Shown here piece by piece: positions 8,364-18,155 of a stretch of DNA of 59,376 bases (positions are counted from its first letter, which is position 1; each line of letters starts with the position of its first letter). The position numbers and the translations under genes are program-made. The DNA comes from Haloquadratum walsbyi J07HQW2 (GTDB lineage: Archaea > Halobacteriota > Halobacteria > Halobacteriales > Haloferacaceae): positions 557,555 to 616,930 of the forward strand of contig NZ_KE356561.1 in the NCBI RefSeq assembly GCF_000415985.1, given 5' to 3'. The notes under the pieces are model-generated. The model was given only the letters and a program-made list of their open reading frames with translations. It made no database searches and had not been told where the DNA came from.

Positions 8364-10253
8364 ATGAGTCATGTTGAAGATACAGGAGAATTGCTTGAGG
8401 AGCTTGCGGCACTCCCGACGCTCGCCCACCCAACAGTCTCCCCAGACGGTAATGAGGTTGCTTTCTATTATGATATCACTGGACGCAACGAGTTGCACGT
8501 CCTCAATGTCGAGAGTGGCGAGGTAACTCAGTGGAGCGAAGCTGATGTTCCTCGAAATGCCCGATGGCCCATCAATTGGGCTGCCGACGGAGACAGCATC
8601 TTTTTTCACCTCGACAATAATGGTAACGAGCAAAACGATATCTACCGAATTTCTCGAGATGGCAAGGCTGAGGCTGTTATCGAAATGGACGGACAGGTCG
8701 CTATCAACGATATCGGTGAGGACGGCGATACACTGATTATTGGCTCCAGTCGCGACGGTCAAATGAATCTATACAATCATAATCTCCCATCCGGCGAGAC
8801 GACAAAGATAACCGAGTACGAACGAGCCGCCGCCGGCGCTATTCTTTCACCAGAGTGTGATCGAATCGCTTACGCGACAAATGAAAGCGATGACTTCGAT
8901 AATCAGGATGTCTACATCGCCGATACTGACGGGGCGACACCGCAAAATCTTGATATTGGAGATACTGGTGCAGAAGCCTCGCCTGCTGATTGGGGACCGG
9001 ACGGTGAGCGTCTTCTTATCTCAGACAATTCAACGGACCTCGGTCGGCTTGGGATTTACAATGTCGATTCTGAGGAACTAACATGGCTTGAGAATGATGA
9101 ATTTGAAGAGAGTCCAAAGGCGTTTCTGCCAGACGGCAAACGTGTCCTAGGCTATCGAAGCCGTGAAGCTGAGTCTGTCCCGATTATCTACGATATTGAG
9201 ACCAGCGAGGCAACCGAGTTTGACCTCCCTGGTGGTGTCACAAGCTTCGGTACGGAGGCGATTGTGGATAAAAATCGAGTTCTTCTGACCCACACCACTC
9301 CGACCCGGCGTCCGGAGTTACTGATCTACAATATTGAGACACACGAGCACAAGACACTGGTCGAAGCGGAGTATGGTCCCTTCAGTACAAATGACTTTGC
9401 TGATGCAGAGTATATTACCGTCGAATCTGATGGTGTCCCTGAGACTGATCAAGCGGCAGTCGAACACGACCCCTATGAGGAGTTTGAGATTGGTGCACTA
9501 TTGTTCGACTCAGGACAGCGTCCGTCGCCACTCATCATCAATCCTCACGGCGGTCCGCGAGCACGCGACACCAAGCGATTTAATCTTTATACCCAGGTGT
9601 TAGTCTCGCTTGGGTTCTCTGTTTTGCAGGTAAATTACCGTGGCTCGACTGGTCGGGGTCGAGAGTTTGTCGAAGAACTGTACGACGATTGGGGTGGTGC
9701 AGAGCAAGGTGATATCGTCACCGTCGCTGAGCACGTTCTCGATGAGCATGACTGGCTTAACGATGACCAGGTTGTCGTCTTTGGAGGCTCCTACGGCGGG
9801 TATTCCGCGTACTGGCAGATGGTCCAGTATCCAGATCTGTATGAGGCTGGAATTGCCTGGATTGGACTGACAGATCTTGAGGATATGTTCGAAACCACTA
9901 TGCCACACTTCCGGACCGAACTGATGGAGAAATACCTCGGTACGCCCACGGAGAATCCCGAAATCTATGACGAGCGGTCTCCAGTAAATTACGTTTCGAA
10001 TCTTGATGCTCCGATTTTCCTCATCCACGGCGTGAATGACCGACGCGTCCCTATCTCACAGGCTCGCATTTTCAAAGAGGCTCTTGAGGACCGTGATCTC
10101 GAAGAAACCGACGACTATGAGTACAAAGAATTGGGCGAAGAGGGTCACGCTTCCTCAGACCAAGACCAGAAACTCCGGACATTTCAAGCACTTGCGGACT
10201 TCTTAGACCGTCGGGTCGGTACAAATCCAAAATCTATCGTCGCTGACGACTGA
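8364..10253 (+). CDS. S9-family serine peptidase (prolyl oligopeptidase/acylaminoacyl type)
   Basis: Cytoplasmic oligopeptidase. Residues about 20-370 form a WD40-like beta-propeller with repeated blades (SPDGNEVAFY, GWADGDSIFFH-like and SPECDRIAYATNE segments) that restricts access to short peptides. Residues about 380-620 form the alpha/beta-hydrolase domain, with the oxyanion-region sequence NPHGGPRARD and the catalytic triad Ser476 in FGGSYGGY, Asp559 in HGVNDRRVP and His595 in GEEGHAS. All catalytic residues are present, and the 629-residue length fits the family. No signal peptide. It stands alone downstream of the Rieske gene. Its natural peptide substrates cannot be inferred. Confidence 0.92.
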   Translation: MSHVEDTGELLEELAALPTLAHPTVSPDGNEVAFYYDITGRNELHVLNVESGEVTQWSEADVPRNARWPINWAADGDSIFFHLDNNGNEQNDIYRISRDGKAEAVIEMDGQVAINDIGEDGDTLIIGSSRDGQMNLYNHNLPSGETTKITEYERAAAGAILSPECDRIAYATNESDDFDNQDVYIADTDGATPQNLDIGDTGAEASPADWGPDGERLLISDNSTDLGRLGIYNVDSEELTWLENDEFEESPKAFLPDGKRVLGYRSREAESVPIIYDIETSEATEFDLPGGVTSFGTEAIVDKNRVLLTHTTPTRRPELLIYNIETHEHKTLVEAEYGPFSTNDFADAEYITVESDGVPETDQAAVEHDPYEEFEIGALLFDSGQRPSPLIINPHGGPRARDTKRFNLYTQVLVSLGFSVLQVNYRGSTGRGREFVEELYDDWGGAEQGDIVTVAEHVLDEHDWLNDDQVVVFGGSYGGYSAYWQMVQYPDLYEAGIAWIGLTDLEDMFETTMPHFRTELMEKYLGTPTENPEIYDERSPVNYVSNLDAPIFLIHGVNDRRVPISQARIFKEALEDRDLEETDDYEYKELGEEGHASSDQDQKLRTFQALADFLDRRVGTNPKSIVADD

Positions 10254-10446
10254 TGACAATTGTTGACGATTTAATCCACTTATTCAGTGTGGTCGGTCGA
10301 GATACTACGGACTCTTTGTCTATCATTGTTCATATGTCAACGCTTAGTATTTAATATAACTGATACATAGGAGAAACTAAATATCACTAAGCGAGTATGA
10401 GTCTTGGACTTTATTCCCCTCTGTGTATGACAAATAACACATACTT

Positions 10447-10670
10447 ATGAGACGGACGCGACGCAAGAGCGTCGTATCGTGTGTCTGTCTAATCACTCTT
10501 CTTAGCAGCATTCAGCTGGTGGCGCCGCTATGATTACCGCAGTAGCGACGCCGACTGACGACTCAGCAGCCGTCACGAATATCTCAGTCAATCCAACTGC
10601 CGACACTGACACTGACGGGCATATCGCAGCAGGTCAGCTCAACGCAAGAAGGTTCTACGTAAGCGATTAG
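10447..10670 (+). pseudogene. Relic of a secreted protein (signal peptide plus frameshifted mature part)
   Basis: ATG 10447 opens a 28-codon frame that looks like a signal peptide: basic start MRRTRRKS, then SCVCLITLLSSIQLVAPL, ending in TGA at 10531-10533. A second frame overlaps it at 10530 (ATGA) and reads ITAVATPTDDSAAVTNISV, then an acidic DTDTDG stretch, ending with TAG at 10670, on top of the HIT gene stop. Joining the two by a one-base shift would give a signal peptide plus an AxA-like site and an acidic mature start. I interpret it as the frameshifted and truncated 5' end of a surface-protein gene. Codons run through a short GACACT repeat. Confidence 0.5.
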
Positions 10671-11056
10671 TACGTCCGCTCTGATGGAATCACTCCACGT
10701 ACACCTCCGGTCGGATCTTTCGTGTCCCCATTATATCGTGGAATGATGTGCCAGTGGAGATGTGGAATTGTCTGCCCGGCAACTGATCCATCGTTTATGC
10801 CAACATTCAGTCCATCAGGCTGGTATTGCTGGCGAACCCTCGTAATTGCCCGTTCAAGAAACGGATAAAATGAAAGAGTATCAAACTCGTTGAGGTGTTG
10901 TACATGTGCTTTCGGAAGTGCTAGTGCATGCTCCTTGTTGACAGGGTATTTATCAAGCACACAGATGCACTCATTGGTCTCAACGAGAACTGTCGCATCA
11001 CGGATTCCATCGATAATCTCGCAGAAGACACACTCATTGGAATCGCTCATACGCAT
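10667..11056 (-). CDS. HIT-family nucleotide hydrolase/transferase
   Basis: Histidine-triad protein acting on nucleotide conjugates such as Ap4A or AMP derivatives in the cytoplasm. The start is MRMSDSNE (ATG 11056, or ATG 11050). The N-terminal Cys pair CVFCEII, typical of zinc-binding HIT proteins, is followed by the family segment PVNKEHALALPKAHVQHL and by the catalytic HIT motif HLHWHIIPR. Length of about 129 residues is normal. The open frame reaches back to 11113, but that extension is hydrophobic and lies before the usual domain start, so I exclude it. It ends facing the relic at 10447-10670. Confidence 0.9.
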   Translation of the reverse strand: MRMSDSNECVFCEIIDGIRDATVLVETNECICVLDKYPVNKEHALALPKAHVQHLNEFDTLSFYPFLERAITRVRQQYQPDGLNVGINDGSVAGQTIPHLHWHIIPRYNGDTKDPTGGVRGVIPSERTY

Positions 11057-11299
11057 AGTCGATGGAACGAATACAAGAAAATAGGTGGTCAGAAATATCG
11101 TTATGATTCTCAAGGAAATAATAAATATGGGTTTGATATAAGATCATGAGTCCCAGCGTGGACAGAGAATACACGACTTCACTAGCAAAATAATGTCTTT
11201 GCCTGATTTATAGAACCGACTACGCTGCGTTTAGTTAGTGAAGTTTTTTAGCCAAGATACATGCCCAGCTAGTGTGAAAAAAGTCAGTTATACTATCAA

Positions 11300-11830
11300 T
11301 CAACGACTCCAAATCGTATCCCCTCTACGATGGATCCGACGCCTGGAGTGCTCAATATACCGTTGAGATGTCGATAGATCAGCGTGCCCCATCGTCTGTT
11401 TGATGAACTGTGCTGATGTGCCGTTGGCTGTGATCTGTGTTCCGTATGTGTGACGGAGTTACTTTCTTTCCGATCGATGTTTCATCAGCGACTTCTGTCA
11501 CCTGACGTCAGATTGTCGTACGTGAGATGTCCTGCTTCTGGAAGTGTTTGTTGAGCAGCCCGATCACGTCTAGATCTCCGAAAGGTACAATATGATTTCC
11601 AAAATCGAACTTGCGAGACTACTGTTTATTATCTGTGTCGACAGACTGGATTCGAATCTCTTCTTGCTGTTGTCCCAGCCGGTTTGAGCGCAGATGTACG
11701 AACTCATCGGCACGCATGCCAATGTGTAGCAATGTCTTGATTATCAGCTCATGCTCCTCGCTCAATCACGGAGTGTTTTTGATTCAGAATCTTCCAGTGG
11801 CTCTCGTGTCCAGCCAGCCGTGTTGAAACA
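11300..11830 (-). pseudogene. Tyrosine recombinase (phage/plasmid integrase) relic
   Basis: Several frames on this strand together spell an integrase catalytic domain. EHELIIKTLLHIGMRADEFVHLRSNRL near 11690-11770 carries the first catalytic Arg region. LRHTYGTQITANGTSAQFIKQTMGH at about 11380-11450 carries the Arg-His motif and the GH motif. LSTSQRYIEH near 11350 carries the candidate Tyr nucleophile. Stops and frameshifts separate the blocks, and the N-terminal arm-binding domain is missing. It marks an old integrated element; a matching integrase relic lies at 52.9 kb. Confidence 0.7.
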
Positions 11831-12338
11831 CATATGAGAAGACTATTTCAAATTGTGCTTGTCGCTATTCGAAAAGAGCGAGTGATCGATCGGAACCATT
11901 CAGCGGTCCCCTGTCAACAGAAATTCAAATCTCGTAGAGGTCCTGCTGAAATATGCCTGAAATACAGCCAATAAACACGGTGTCGGTAAATTATATTGAA
12001 TTTCTTTCGTCGATCCTCAATTCCGTGTCTTCCCCGGAAAGGTCGACGGAAATCATAGGTGAGAGGACTGTCCCGCTCATATCTTAAATCTAGGACTGGA
12101 AGGGAAAGAGAGAATTGACCCAGAACGTGACATAATCGAGAATGAACCCGGGATCGATCGTATCTTGGCACACTTCTGATATATCACCGGGGATATCAAT
12201 GATAATGGCAGAATTGACTTTGACTTTGACGATGCGTTGTATTATTGAAAGAAATCTAACTCAATCTGTCATCTTTTAGCATAAGTTATTTAAAATTTCC
12301 ACGTAATATTTCAGTAGGAGTTATACATATATTAACTC

Positions 12339-12479
12339 ATGACGGAGAAAGTTTATCGAAAAGTCACCCAGTGCTGTGAAGCGAGACCAATCAAAAGGAA
12401 TAATCGGATATACTGTCGTGATTGTGGAATGCTTGAACCACCTGTAACTACAGTCAAAGTCACTGAATATCACACGTAA
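12339..12479 (+). CDS. 46-residue CxxC mini zinc-finger protein
   Basis: A short gene: ATG 12339, TAA 12477-12479. The sequence MTEKVYRKVTQCCEARPIKR is followed by NNRIYCRDCGMLEPPVTTVKV. Cys12/Cys13 and the Cys26-x2-Cys29 pair could bind one zinc ion, as in the many tiny zinc-ribbon proteins of haloarchaea. An AT-rich stretch (TTATACATATATTAA) immediately upstream could serve as a promoter. Cytoplasmic; partner unknown. Confidence 0.55.
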   Translation: MTEKVYRKVTQCCEARPIKRNNRIYCRDCGMLEPPVTTVKVTEYHT

Positions 12480-14002
12480 CAGACGACTATCGTGTCAGCT
12501 ACTAATCTTTGAGCTATTATTCATAATAACTCTGGTGTTCTATCCACCAGCTCTCTCCTGAGCCGCATTTTCAGTCGTGTCGCTGAAGATACCACCTGGG
12601 ATGTTTTGATCCACACCCTCATGCTGTTGAAATAGTCGCTGCAGCTATTCGCATCCTGCCTACGACTACGGGGCGAGTCGTCAGCAAGAACGGAGATATT
12701 GAGGACTGTTTCATATCGACGAATCACTTTTTCCAAAGTGGTTGATGTATAGATATGGTGTCTCGTCACTCGGTACCGTATGGACTCGGCAGTGTTCTGC
12801 TCGTTGTGATTCAAGACCCAGATCCGACGCCCGAAAAAATACGAATACAGATCTAAACTCAGACGCAGAATCAGATCGGGATCCAGCCGTCACAGTAAAA
12901 TTGACGTCTCAGTATGTATATCTCAAGCTGTGCTTGAGCGTCGCTGAATAAATATTGTCTCTGGAAATATGTTGAGAATCGTGTATTTATTTGCGGTGGG
13001 TATACTGATTTCAAGCACAGTGGAGGTTATATCCATATCGCTATGATACCGATCAGTATTATCAGTCTGCCGGTTTTGACGCTGTGCTGTTAATTCATCA
13101 GCTCTTGTATCATGTGATGATCATATCTAAAAGAACTCGATTGTTACTACCTGATGTCAGATATCGATCCTGGAAATTATGACTGTGTATTATATATGAG
13201 ACTGTTGAGGTTGCCAGGTATCGACTTCTTGCCAGTCATGAGCACCTGTTGGGATGCCCATATGGACGTTCTCAACTTGGGTATAAACGGCAGAGCACAT
13301 CGATTTTTATACCGGAATTACACCTCTGACGACGTCAGCATCAATATCGCAGGTAGTAATACGAAACGACTCAATATTGAATAAAGAATACCGTGTCAGT
13401 GCCATCCATGTGACTCAGTGATTGTATGTGCTTCTGGAGGGTCATATTTACCACAAATACCGGGACAGGGACTCTATCACGCTTGTACGTTTGTTTCCAC
13501 AAAATATTGCCGGAGGTAACATCAATTTTCTAGCATAATACGAAGTGTAGTGTTGTTGATGACGCAGTCTCGATGAACATACAAAGAGATGAAACAAGGT
13601 GGAATCATAAACGCAAACCGTAGATGCAGACAGACATCATACTCTGTCGTCAGTAAGTTTGGTTTCCATGCAGGTGGGGGTCGACACAGATACCGGGGAC
13701 TGACAGCATCATATTATGCCTACAGTGCCACACAGCAGGGGTCCCCCGGTGACAACTGTAATTATAGCAACTCTTGGGCTGGATTCTCAGTATTACTCGG
13801 AATATAGGTTATGTCCCACGCAGGCTGGTGATCAATCTATATCTGATTGGCTTCTCAGTACCAATCACGATACTGTTCACTCGGGTCGTTCGTGCCTTCG
13901 ACCAGACCAACAATTGTCTCTTGATGCGTCAGCCTGCCCTCGTCACCACGAATGCCCATTGCATTGGTGTCATCGCCCACTGTGTATAGATTTAATTTTT
14001 AT
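12480..14002. other. 1.5 kb region without a firm gene
   Basis: Only weak reading frames are present. A 76-codon frame at 13154-13384 (MSDIDPGNYDCVLYMRLLRL...) has an AT-rich box about 25 bases upstream but no family I know. A 71-codon frame at 13774-13989 has one hydrophobic stretch (LVINLYLIGFSVPITILF) and may be a membrane-protein scrap. Minus-strand frames near 12521-12893 look random. I regard the region as decayed DNA. Confidence 0.4.
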
Positions 14003-14096
14003 AGGCTAAGTCCCCTTCCTCAAAGAGTGACTGCAGGAGAAAAGTAGGGAGAGGGATGGGATACAGCCGTATACTATAACCCGGCAAATACAATTA

Positions 14097-15296
14097 GCGG
14101 TAGTCCTGGCTATCAATTACTTAAAGAAGCGTTCAACTATCGAGCAGTGCTGGCGGACACCACTACTGCCGGGAGTGCGTGGCAGGCAATCCAAACTTGC
14201 CGTGAAGTATACAACCACGTACACGCAGTTACACAAGAGCACAGACCTGCTCCTGACCACAACAAGCCGTCGTATAATAAGATACAGTGCAGAAATGCTC
14301 CCCGACTGGAAACGAAAATGAGCAGAGTGGTAAAGAGTGTGCTTAAAATGCCTTCAAATGGCTGTTCGACGCATCACACACAGCGAGAGTGTCCTCGACT
14401 CCCTGGAAGAATGCGGCTTCAAAACTGGTCGTCTCAACTGGAAACCACCACGAGAATACCGTAGCAGTAAGTATACTTAATCTGGCTTTGACGTGGATAA
14501 TAACACGGGTCAGTCTGGTCACGCTACTGTGAGATTCTCGAAGATTAGTGACTTCTACCTGGACTATCATCGACCACTCACAGAGAGTACTGATATTATC
14601 GAAGTCATACTCAAGAACCAACAGACAGCTGACTGGGATGTAAGTATTGTGCTCGAGTACAATGCTGACTATCCAGACAAACCTGCTGTCGAGAATATCT
14701 CTATCGAGGATACCGGAGGAATCGACCTCGGTATCACGAGATTCAGTCACGATTCAGAGAATAGAGTGTTTGCTCGGCTGGACGAACATAAAGATCGTGA
14801 GAGAGTTGACAAACGGCATCAAAACCTTCCTCTCAAACAATACGAATCAGAAAACTAGAAAAAAGCCCAACGATCACTACTACGAGCATACAAGCGATTG
14901 GAAAACCGAAGAGAAGATTGTCGTGAGAAGCTCGCTTTCTGGCACACGAAAGAATACGACGCAGTATTTTTTGAAGACATATACGTAGCGTAGCCTCAAT
15001 GACACAGCAGGAGCAGGATAGAAGCGAAGTGTTCGAATCATAGTTGCAATGTCATGTCGTGGTATGCGACAATCCAAGCCTTTGCGAGACATTTTAAAGA
15101 GAACGGTTGTCACGCAGTGTTGGTTGACCCTGATGGAACGACAAAGCAATGTGTCAATTGTGGAGGTGAGACTGAGACACGGTTGCGGGTTCGGGAGCAC
15201 TCATGCCAACGTCGCGGATTCACGGCGGACAGGGAGTATAATGCATCGTTAGAGGTTCATCAGCGTGGATTCGAAGAGTTACAGTTGGGAGTGTGA
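14097..15296 (+). pseudogene. tnpB: TnpB nuclease of element 2, degenerate
   Basis: The N-terminal part reads AWQAIQTCREVYNHV (about 14167) and continues after a shift as RITHSERVLDSLEECGFKTG. The frame from 14493 gives FDVDNNTGQSGHATVRF and the RuvC-I motif GGIDLGITRF with its Asp. A frameshift near 14858 leads into EYDAVFFEDIYVASLN, which retains a RuvC-II Glu. The last frame (15054-15296) gives WYATIQAFARHFKENG, a zinc ribbon with one pair intact (CVNCG) and the other damaged (SCQRRG), and RuvC-III TADREYNAS. Catalytic residues are recognisable, but at least three frameshifts and the broken zinc ribbon make it inactive. Confidence 0.8.
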
Positions 15297-15317
15297 ACCC
15301 GAAGAGTAGGAGTTAGA

Positions 15318-15335
15318 GCTGGGGCTGGGGCTGGG
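15318..15335 (+). repeat. (GCTGGG)x3 hexamer repeat at the tnpB 3' side
   Basis: Three perfect GCTGGG units lie between the tnpB stop and the right-end hairpin of element 2. Confidence 0.7.
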
Positions 15336-15429
15336 ACAGTCCGAACAAATGTCCGTGGAGGCTGGTATCTCTGAGGGTAGGCGCCGGCGTCATTGTGATG
15401 CACTGTTTTCAAATGCTCCCGTAGAAGCA

Positions 15430-15516
15430 GAAAATCTACCGCGAAAGCGTGGAAGCCCCTTGCTCAAGGACCGAGCCACTCCTGTGGCGAGTGAGTAGAG
15501 TAGGGACGGGTAGTTC
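15430..15516 (+). ncRNA. Candidate right-end structured RNA of element 2
   Basis: Arms GAAGCCCC...GCTC and GAGTAG...GGGACGGG flank a core CGAGCCACTCCTGTGGCG that can itself pair. It is equivalent to the right ends of elements 1 and 3 and so a probable 3' part of an omega-RNA. Expression is not known. Confidence 0.35.
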
Positions 15517-15898
15517 AGTTCAGGATCATCGTGAGTTTCAGATTGGCTGGTAAAGTCAGTGAGTGCACTGTCCGGTACCATACAACATACTTATGAACTG
15601 GCGCATGATGATACCGACGCGATTCTAATTTTCTCATGTTGACCTGAACGCTGTGAGCACTCTCCTCAGAGGGGTGTGAGGGGCTGTAGTGTATTCAGTC
15701 AATTTCTCGGTCTTGCTGATGACCTTGGCGACCAACACAAGCGCAGTATTATCAACTAATCAGATGAGTAGACCACAGGTTTCTATCATCATCATATCAA
15801 CCAGACTGTGTGTGTCAATCAGTACTCGCTGACGCAACGGTACCGAATATCGACGTATGATAGAGAGTAACAATAAGACATAATCATCAACAGAGACT
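15517..15898. other. Intergenic region
   Basis: About 380 bases between element 2 and the SWIM gene. I see no coding frame or RNA. Confidence 0.35.
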
Positions 15899-16396
15899 AT
15901 GTATAATTCCCGGGTAATCGATACTGAAACCCGTTGTTCTGCGGAACTTATGTTTGTATTTAAACCTACACTAGAGTCAGAATCAGAATCAGAATCAGAA
16001 TCAGATACCGAGAGTAAGATCGAACATAGCACCGAGATCGAGCCTCGTCTGCGACGAGCACTCGAAGAGCCACTTTCTGTTGTCTCGACTGAGGGGACCC
16101 CAGTCGAAAGTGATGCGTGGTTTGTGTCGGTCGTCTCACACAGTGGTGAATCCTACACGGTCGACGTTCGGGAAGGTCGCTGTAACTGTCCCGATGCACA
16201 GTATCATCTCAGTGATGATCAACGATGTAAACATCAGCTTCGTGCAAAAATCGCACTCGGACAGATGTCGGTGCCACCACATGCTATCGAGAACGTGGAT
16301 GTTGATCAACTGCTCGGTGAACACACCGATGCGAAGTTGCAGTTCCTCGTGAACGACGGCGGGTGCTATCGACAGCATACACCGCTGAGAACCTGA
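15899..16396 (+). CDS. SWIM zinc-finger protein
   Basis: A 165-residue protein with a SWIM motif (CxC...CxH): Cys-Asn-Cys in EGRCNCPDAQYHL, then Cys-Lys-His in DDQRCKHQLRAKIALG. SWIM fingers bind zinc and are found in nucleic-acid-binding or recombination-associated proteins; small haloarchaeal members are common and uncharacterised. Between the N-terminus and the finger is a Ser-Glu tract (SESESESESDTES) encoded by a TCAGAA repeat at 15977-16006. ATG 15899 is used, but ATG 15950 is an alternative that would still include the domain. No operon partner; it lies just downstream of TnpB element 2. Confidence 0.75.
   Translation: MYNSRVIDTETRCSAELMFVFKPTLESESESESESDTESKIEHSTEIEPRLRRALEEPLSVVSTEGTPVESDAWFVSVVSHSGESYTVDVREGRCNCPDAQYHLSDDQRCKHQLRAKIALGQMSVPPHAIENVDVDQLLGEHTDAKLQFLVNDGGCYRQHTPLRT
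15977..16006 (+). repeat. (TCAGAA)n hexamer repeat inside the SWIM gene
   Basis: Four perfect TCAGAA units plus a near-perfect fifth encode alternating Ser-Glu. Unit gain or loss would keep the reading frame. Confidence 0.85.
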
Positions 16397-16800
16397 GAAT
16401 ATGGAGATACGGTAGTTGAATTGGCTTCAGGACTCCTGCACGGCGTCTGAGTAGTAGGTATCCTTCTTCGGCGATCAAATTTCAAATGTATTATCGCTTA
16501 ATCTCGTGGTGTCTTGGAGTTGGGAGCCGGTGTGGTGAATGTGTATTATGGGTCGGGTAGCGTTGAGCGCTGGATTTTATCTTGTGTAAATTAATTGGTT
16601 TAACACGGGACAATTTTGTACACAAGGTAGCATGAACGATCAAGCGCGAATTGTGCTTATCGAATAAACATCAGCGACTCATCTGCAGCAACTCCGCAGT
16701 GGATGTCTCGGCATTAACATCAGTCAGCACCGGCAGAGCAGGATAACAAATTTATTAATTGCATACAGCACAGTGTTTGCATCTGTGGTTTTGACGTATC
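16397..16800. other. AT-rich intergenic region
   Basis: About 400 bases with no recognised gene or RNA. Confidence 0.35.
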
Positions 16801-16962
16801 ATGGTCGATGAGTATCCGATTTATTATGCGTCGTTGGTAGTCTGTGGTGGCGGATTGATACTTACCGGACTCACAGAAATGAGCGTCATCAGTGTGTTTC
16901 TCATTACAGGTGGACTTCTCATTATCATTGGGACGGGAATCATGTTTTTTAGCACAGAGTAA
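16801..16962 (+). CDS. 53-residue membrane protein, two TM helices
   Basis: A short gene: ATG 16801 to TAA 16962. Hydrophobic segments are residues 8-24 (YASLVVCGGGLILTGL) and 29-50 (VISVFLITGGLLIIIGTGIMF), with acidic ends (VDEYP, STE). The layout is the same as the small proteins at 50720-50890 and 58176-58349, although sequence similarity is low. Function unknown. Confidence 0.55.
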   Translation: MVDEYPIYYASLVVCGGGLILTGLTEMSVISVFLITGGLLIIIGTGIMFFSTE

Positions 16963-17182
16963 ATTCCGACTAATACCTTGTGCTGGCTACATATTTTCCA
17001 AATATCCGAGTCGAAGATGGGCTTCAGCAGGACCTTTGTGGCATTGAGGCGGATCTGTCGAGATTATGGTCACAATAGATGCCGAGTCCCAGTTGGAGTT
17101 CTGTCGGAGTGATGCGCTTGCTACATCCACAAATTCTCGTGTATGTCTTGATTGACCATAGCGCCGATATGTACACAAAATA

Positions 17183-17511
17183 ATGAATCAACCACAAATG
17201 CCTGACTCACGACCGAAATACCTCGCTGAAGTCGTCCCAAAGCGGGATGACTCAACACTTGAATATATCAGGAGCACGCAACAGCAGTGGTTGAGTACCG
17301 TCAACAGAACCGAGCGGAGATGGAACCCGAAGAGATTCTATCCGAGGCAGAAAAGATTGGTACAGACGAATCGAGAACACTCACTACAGAGAAAGTCACC
17401 TGTGGCGACCAGAACTGCGAGTGTATGAATGGCGGTCAAAAGTACGTACCATGCGTCTACGAGTATATCTATGAAGACGGCACGTTGAGCTCAGAGTATC
17501 TTGGGAAGTAA
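17183..17511 (+). pseudogene. DUF6788-like small zinc protein gene with a frameshift
   Basis: The 5' frame from ATG 17183 reads MNQPQMPDSRPKYLAEVVPK ... DDSTLEYI. A second frame then reads QEHATAVVEYRQQNRAEMEPEEILSEAEKIG and ends VTCGDQNCECMNGGQKYVPC...YEYIYEDGTLSSEYLGK, stop at 17511. The junction needs a one-base insertion near 17269. The C-terminal C-x4-C-x-C-x2-G pattern with a YxY...YLGK end matches haloarchaeal DUF6788-type proteins. In that family the segment is usually HGPY, here YVPC. It could be a pseudogene or a sequencing error; the rest of the frame is well kept. Confidence 0.6.
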
Positions 17512-17588
17512 GCTAATGTGGATATCGATGTCTGGTCTAATCCTGATTCCGGCTCTACATACAAAGAAGGCGTTACCACAGAAGCTCT

Positions 17589-17705
17589 ATGATCAAGCGG
17601 TCATTTCCTGAGATTCGGGCAAACAATTGGCATTACGTGAATGATAGAGTTGTAGAAACGGTTAGTCTCGGATCAGCGACTGACAGTCAGGATGGTGATG
17701 ATTGA
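17589..17705 (+). CDS. Short 38-residue frame, possibly a gene remnant
   Basis: ATG 17589 to TGA 17705 encodes MIKRSFPEIRANNWHYVNDR then VVETVSLGSATDSQDGDD. The acidic tail is haloarchaeal in style, but I recognise no family. It follows the broken DUF6788-like gene and may be the last piece of a decayed gene. Low certainty. Confidence 0.25.
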   Translation: MIKRSFPEIRANNWHYVNDRVVETVSLGSATDSQDGDD

Positions 17706-18155
17706 GTGCTGTCAGTAGCGCCTGAGCGTGGAGATTCATATCTGAGTCTCGCACCGGAAGTATACCATCGCATGAAGACTCACGCAAATTCATCTAAGAT
17801 CTCTCATATATTCCAATATAACTGAACAACTAAGACTCAGACGGGGTTCATCAAAAGCAACGTCAATCCGAGCAATTCAGTGCCTATCAATGTCTTTTTT
17901 TATTCCATTTTGCTAACAGATGCATATAAAACATAAATAATAAAATCACTCTAATCTTCTAGAGAGTGACTGCCTCCTCTGCAACCGAGACTGTAGGTTG
18001 ATATATTGATAACATATCAAAACAACAACTGTAGCGCTGAGCAGGGCACATAACCGGCTGGTATGTGATTTTGTTACATGAAAGCACCTCATCGACGGTC
18101 ATATTGCCACTGATGGGTATTCGCATCATTTATTACTTCATCAAGCGTCTCATAC
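17706..18155. other. Intergenic region
   Basis: About 450 bases, AT-rich, no recognised gene. Confidence 0.35.

Larger units (their letters stand above)
14003..15516 (+). mobile_element. TnpB element no. 2 (IS1341-type)
   Basis: The left end at about 14003 (GGCTAAGTCCCCTTCCTC then AGTAGGGAGAGGGAT) matches the left end of element 1. The right end (GGAAGCCCCTTGCTC ... GTAGGGACGGGTAGTTC) closes at 15516 in the same way as element 1. It contains a decayed tnpB and no tnpA. No small upstream gene was found. Confidence 0.75.

Noticed and set aside
16987-17178. 63-codon minus-strand frame ending AEAHLRLGYLENM
   Set aside because: Looked like a protein C-terminus, but I could not match it to a family and the upstream part is random.
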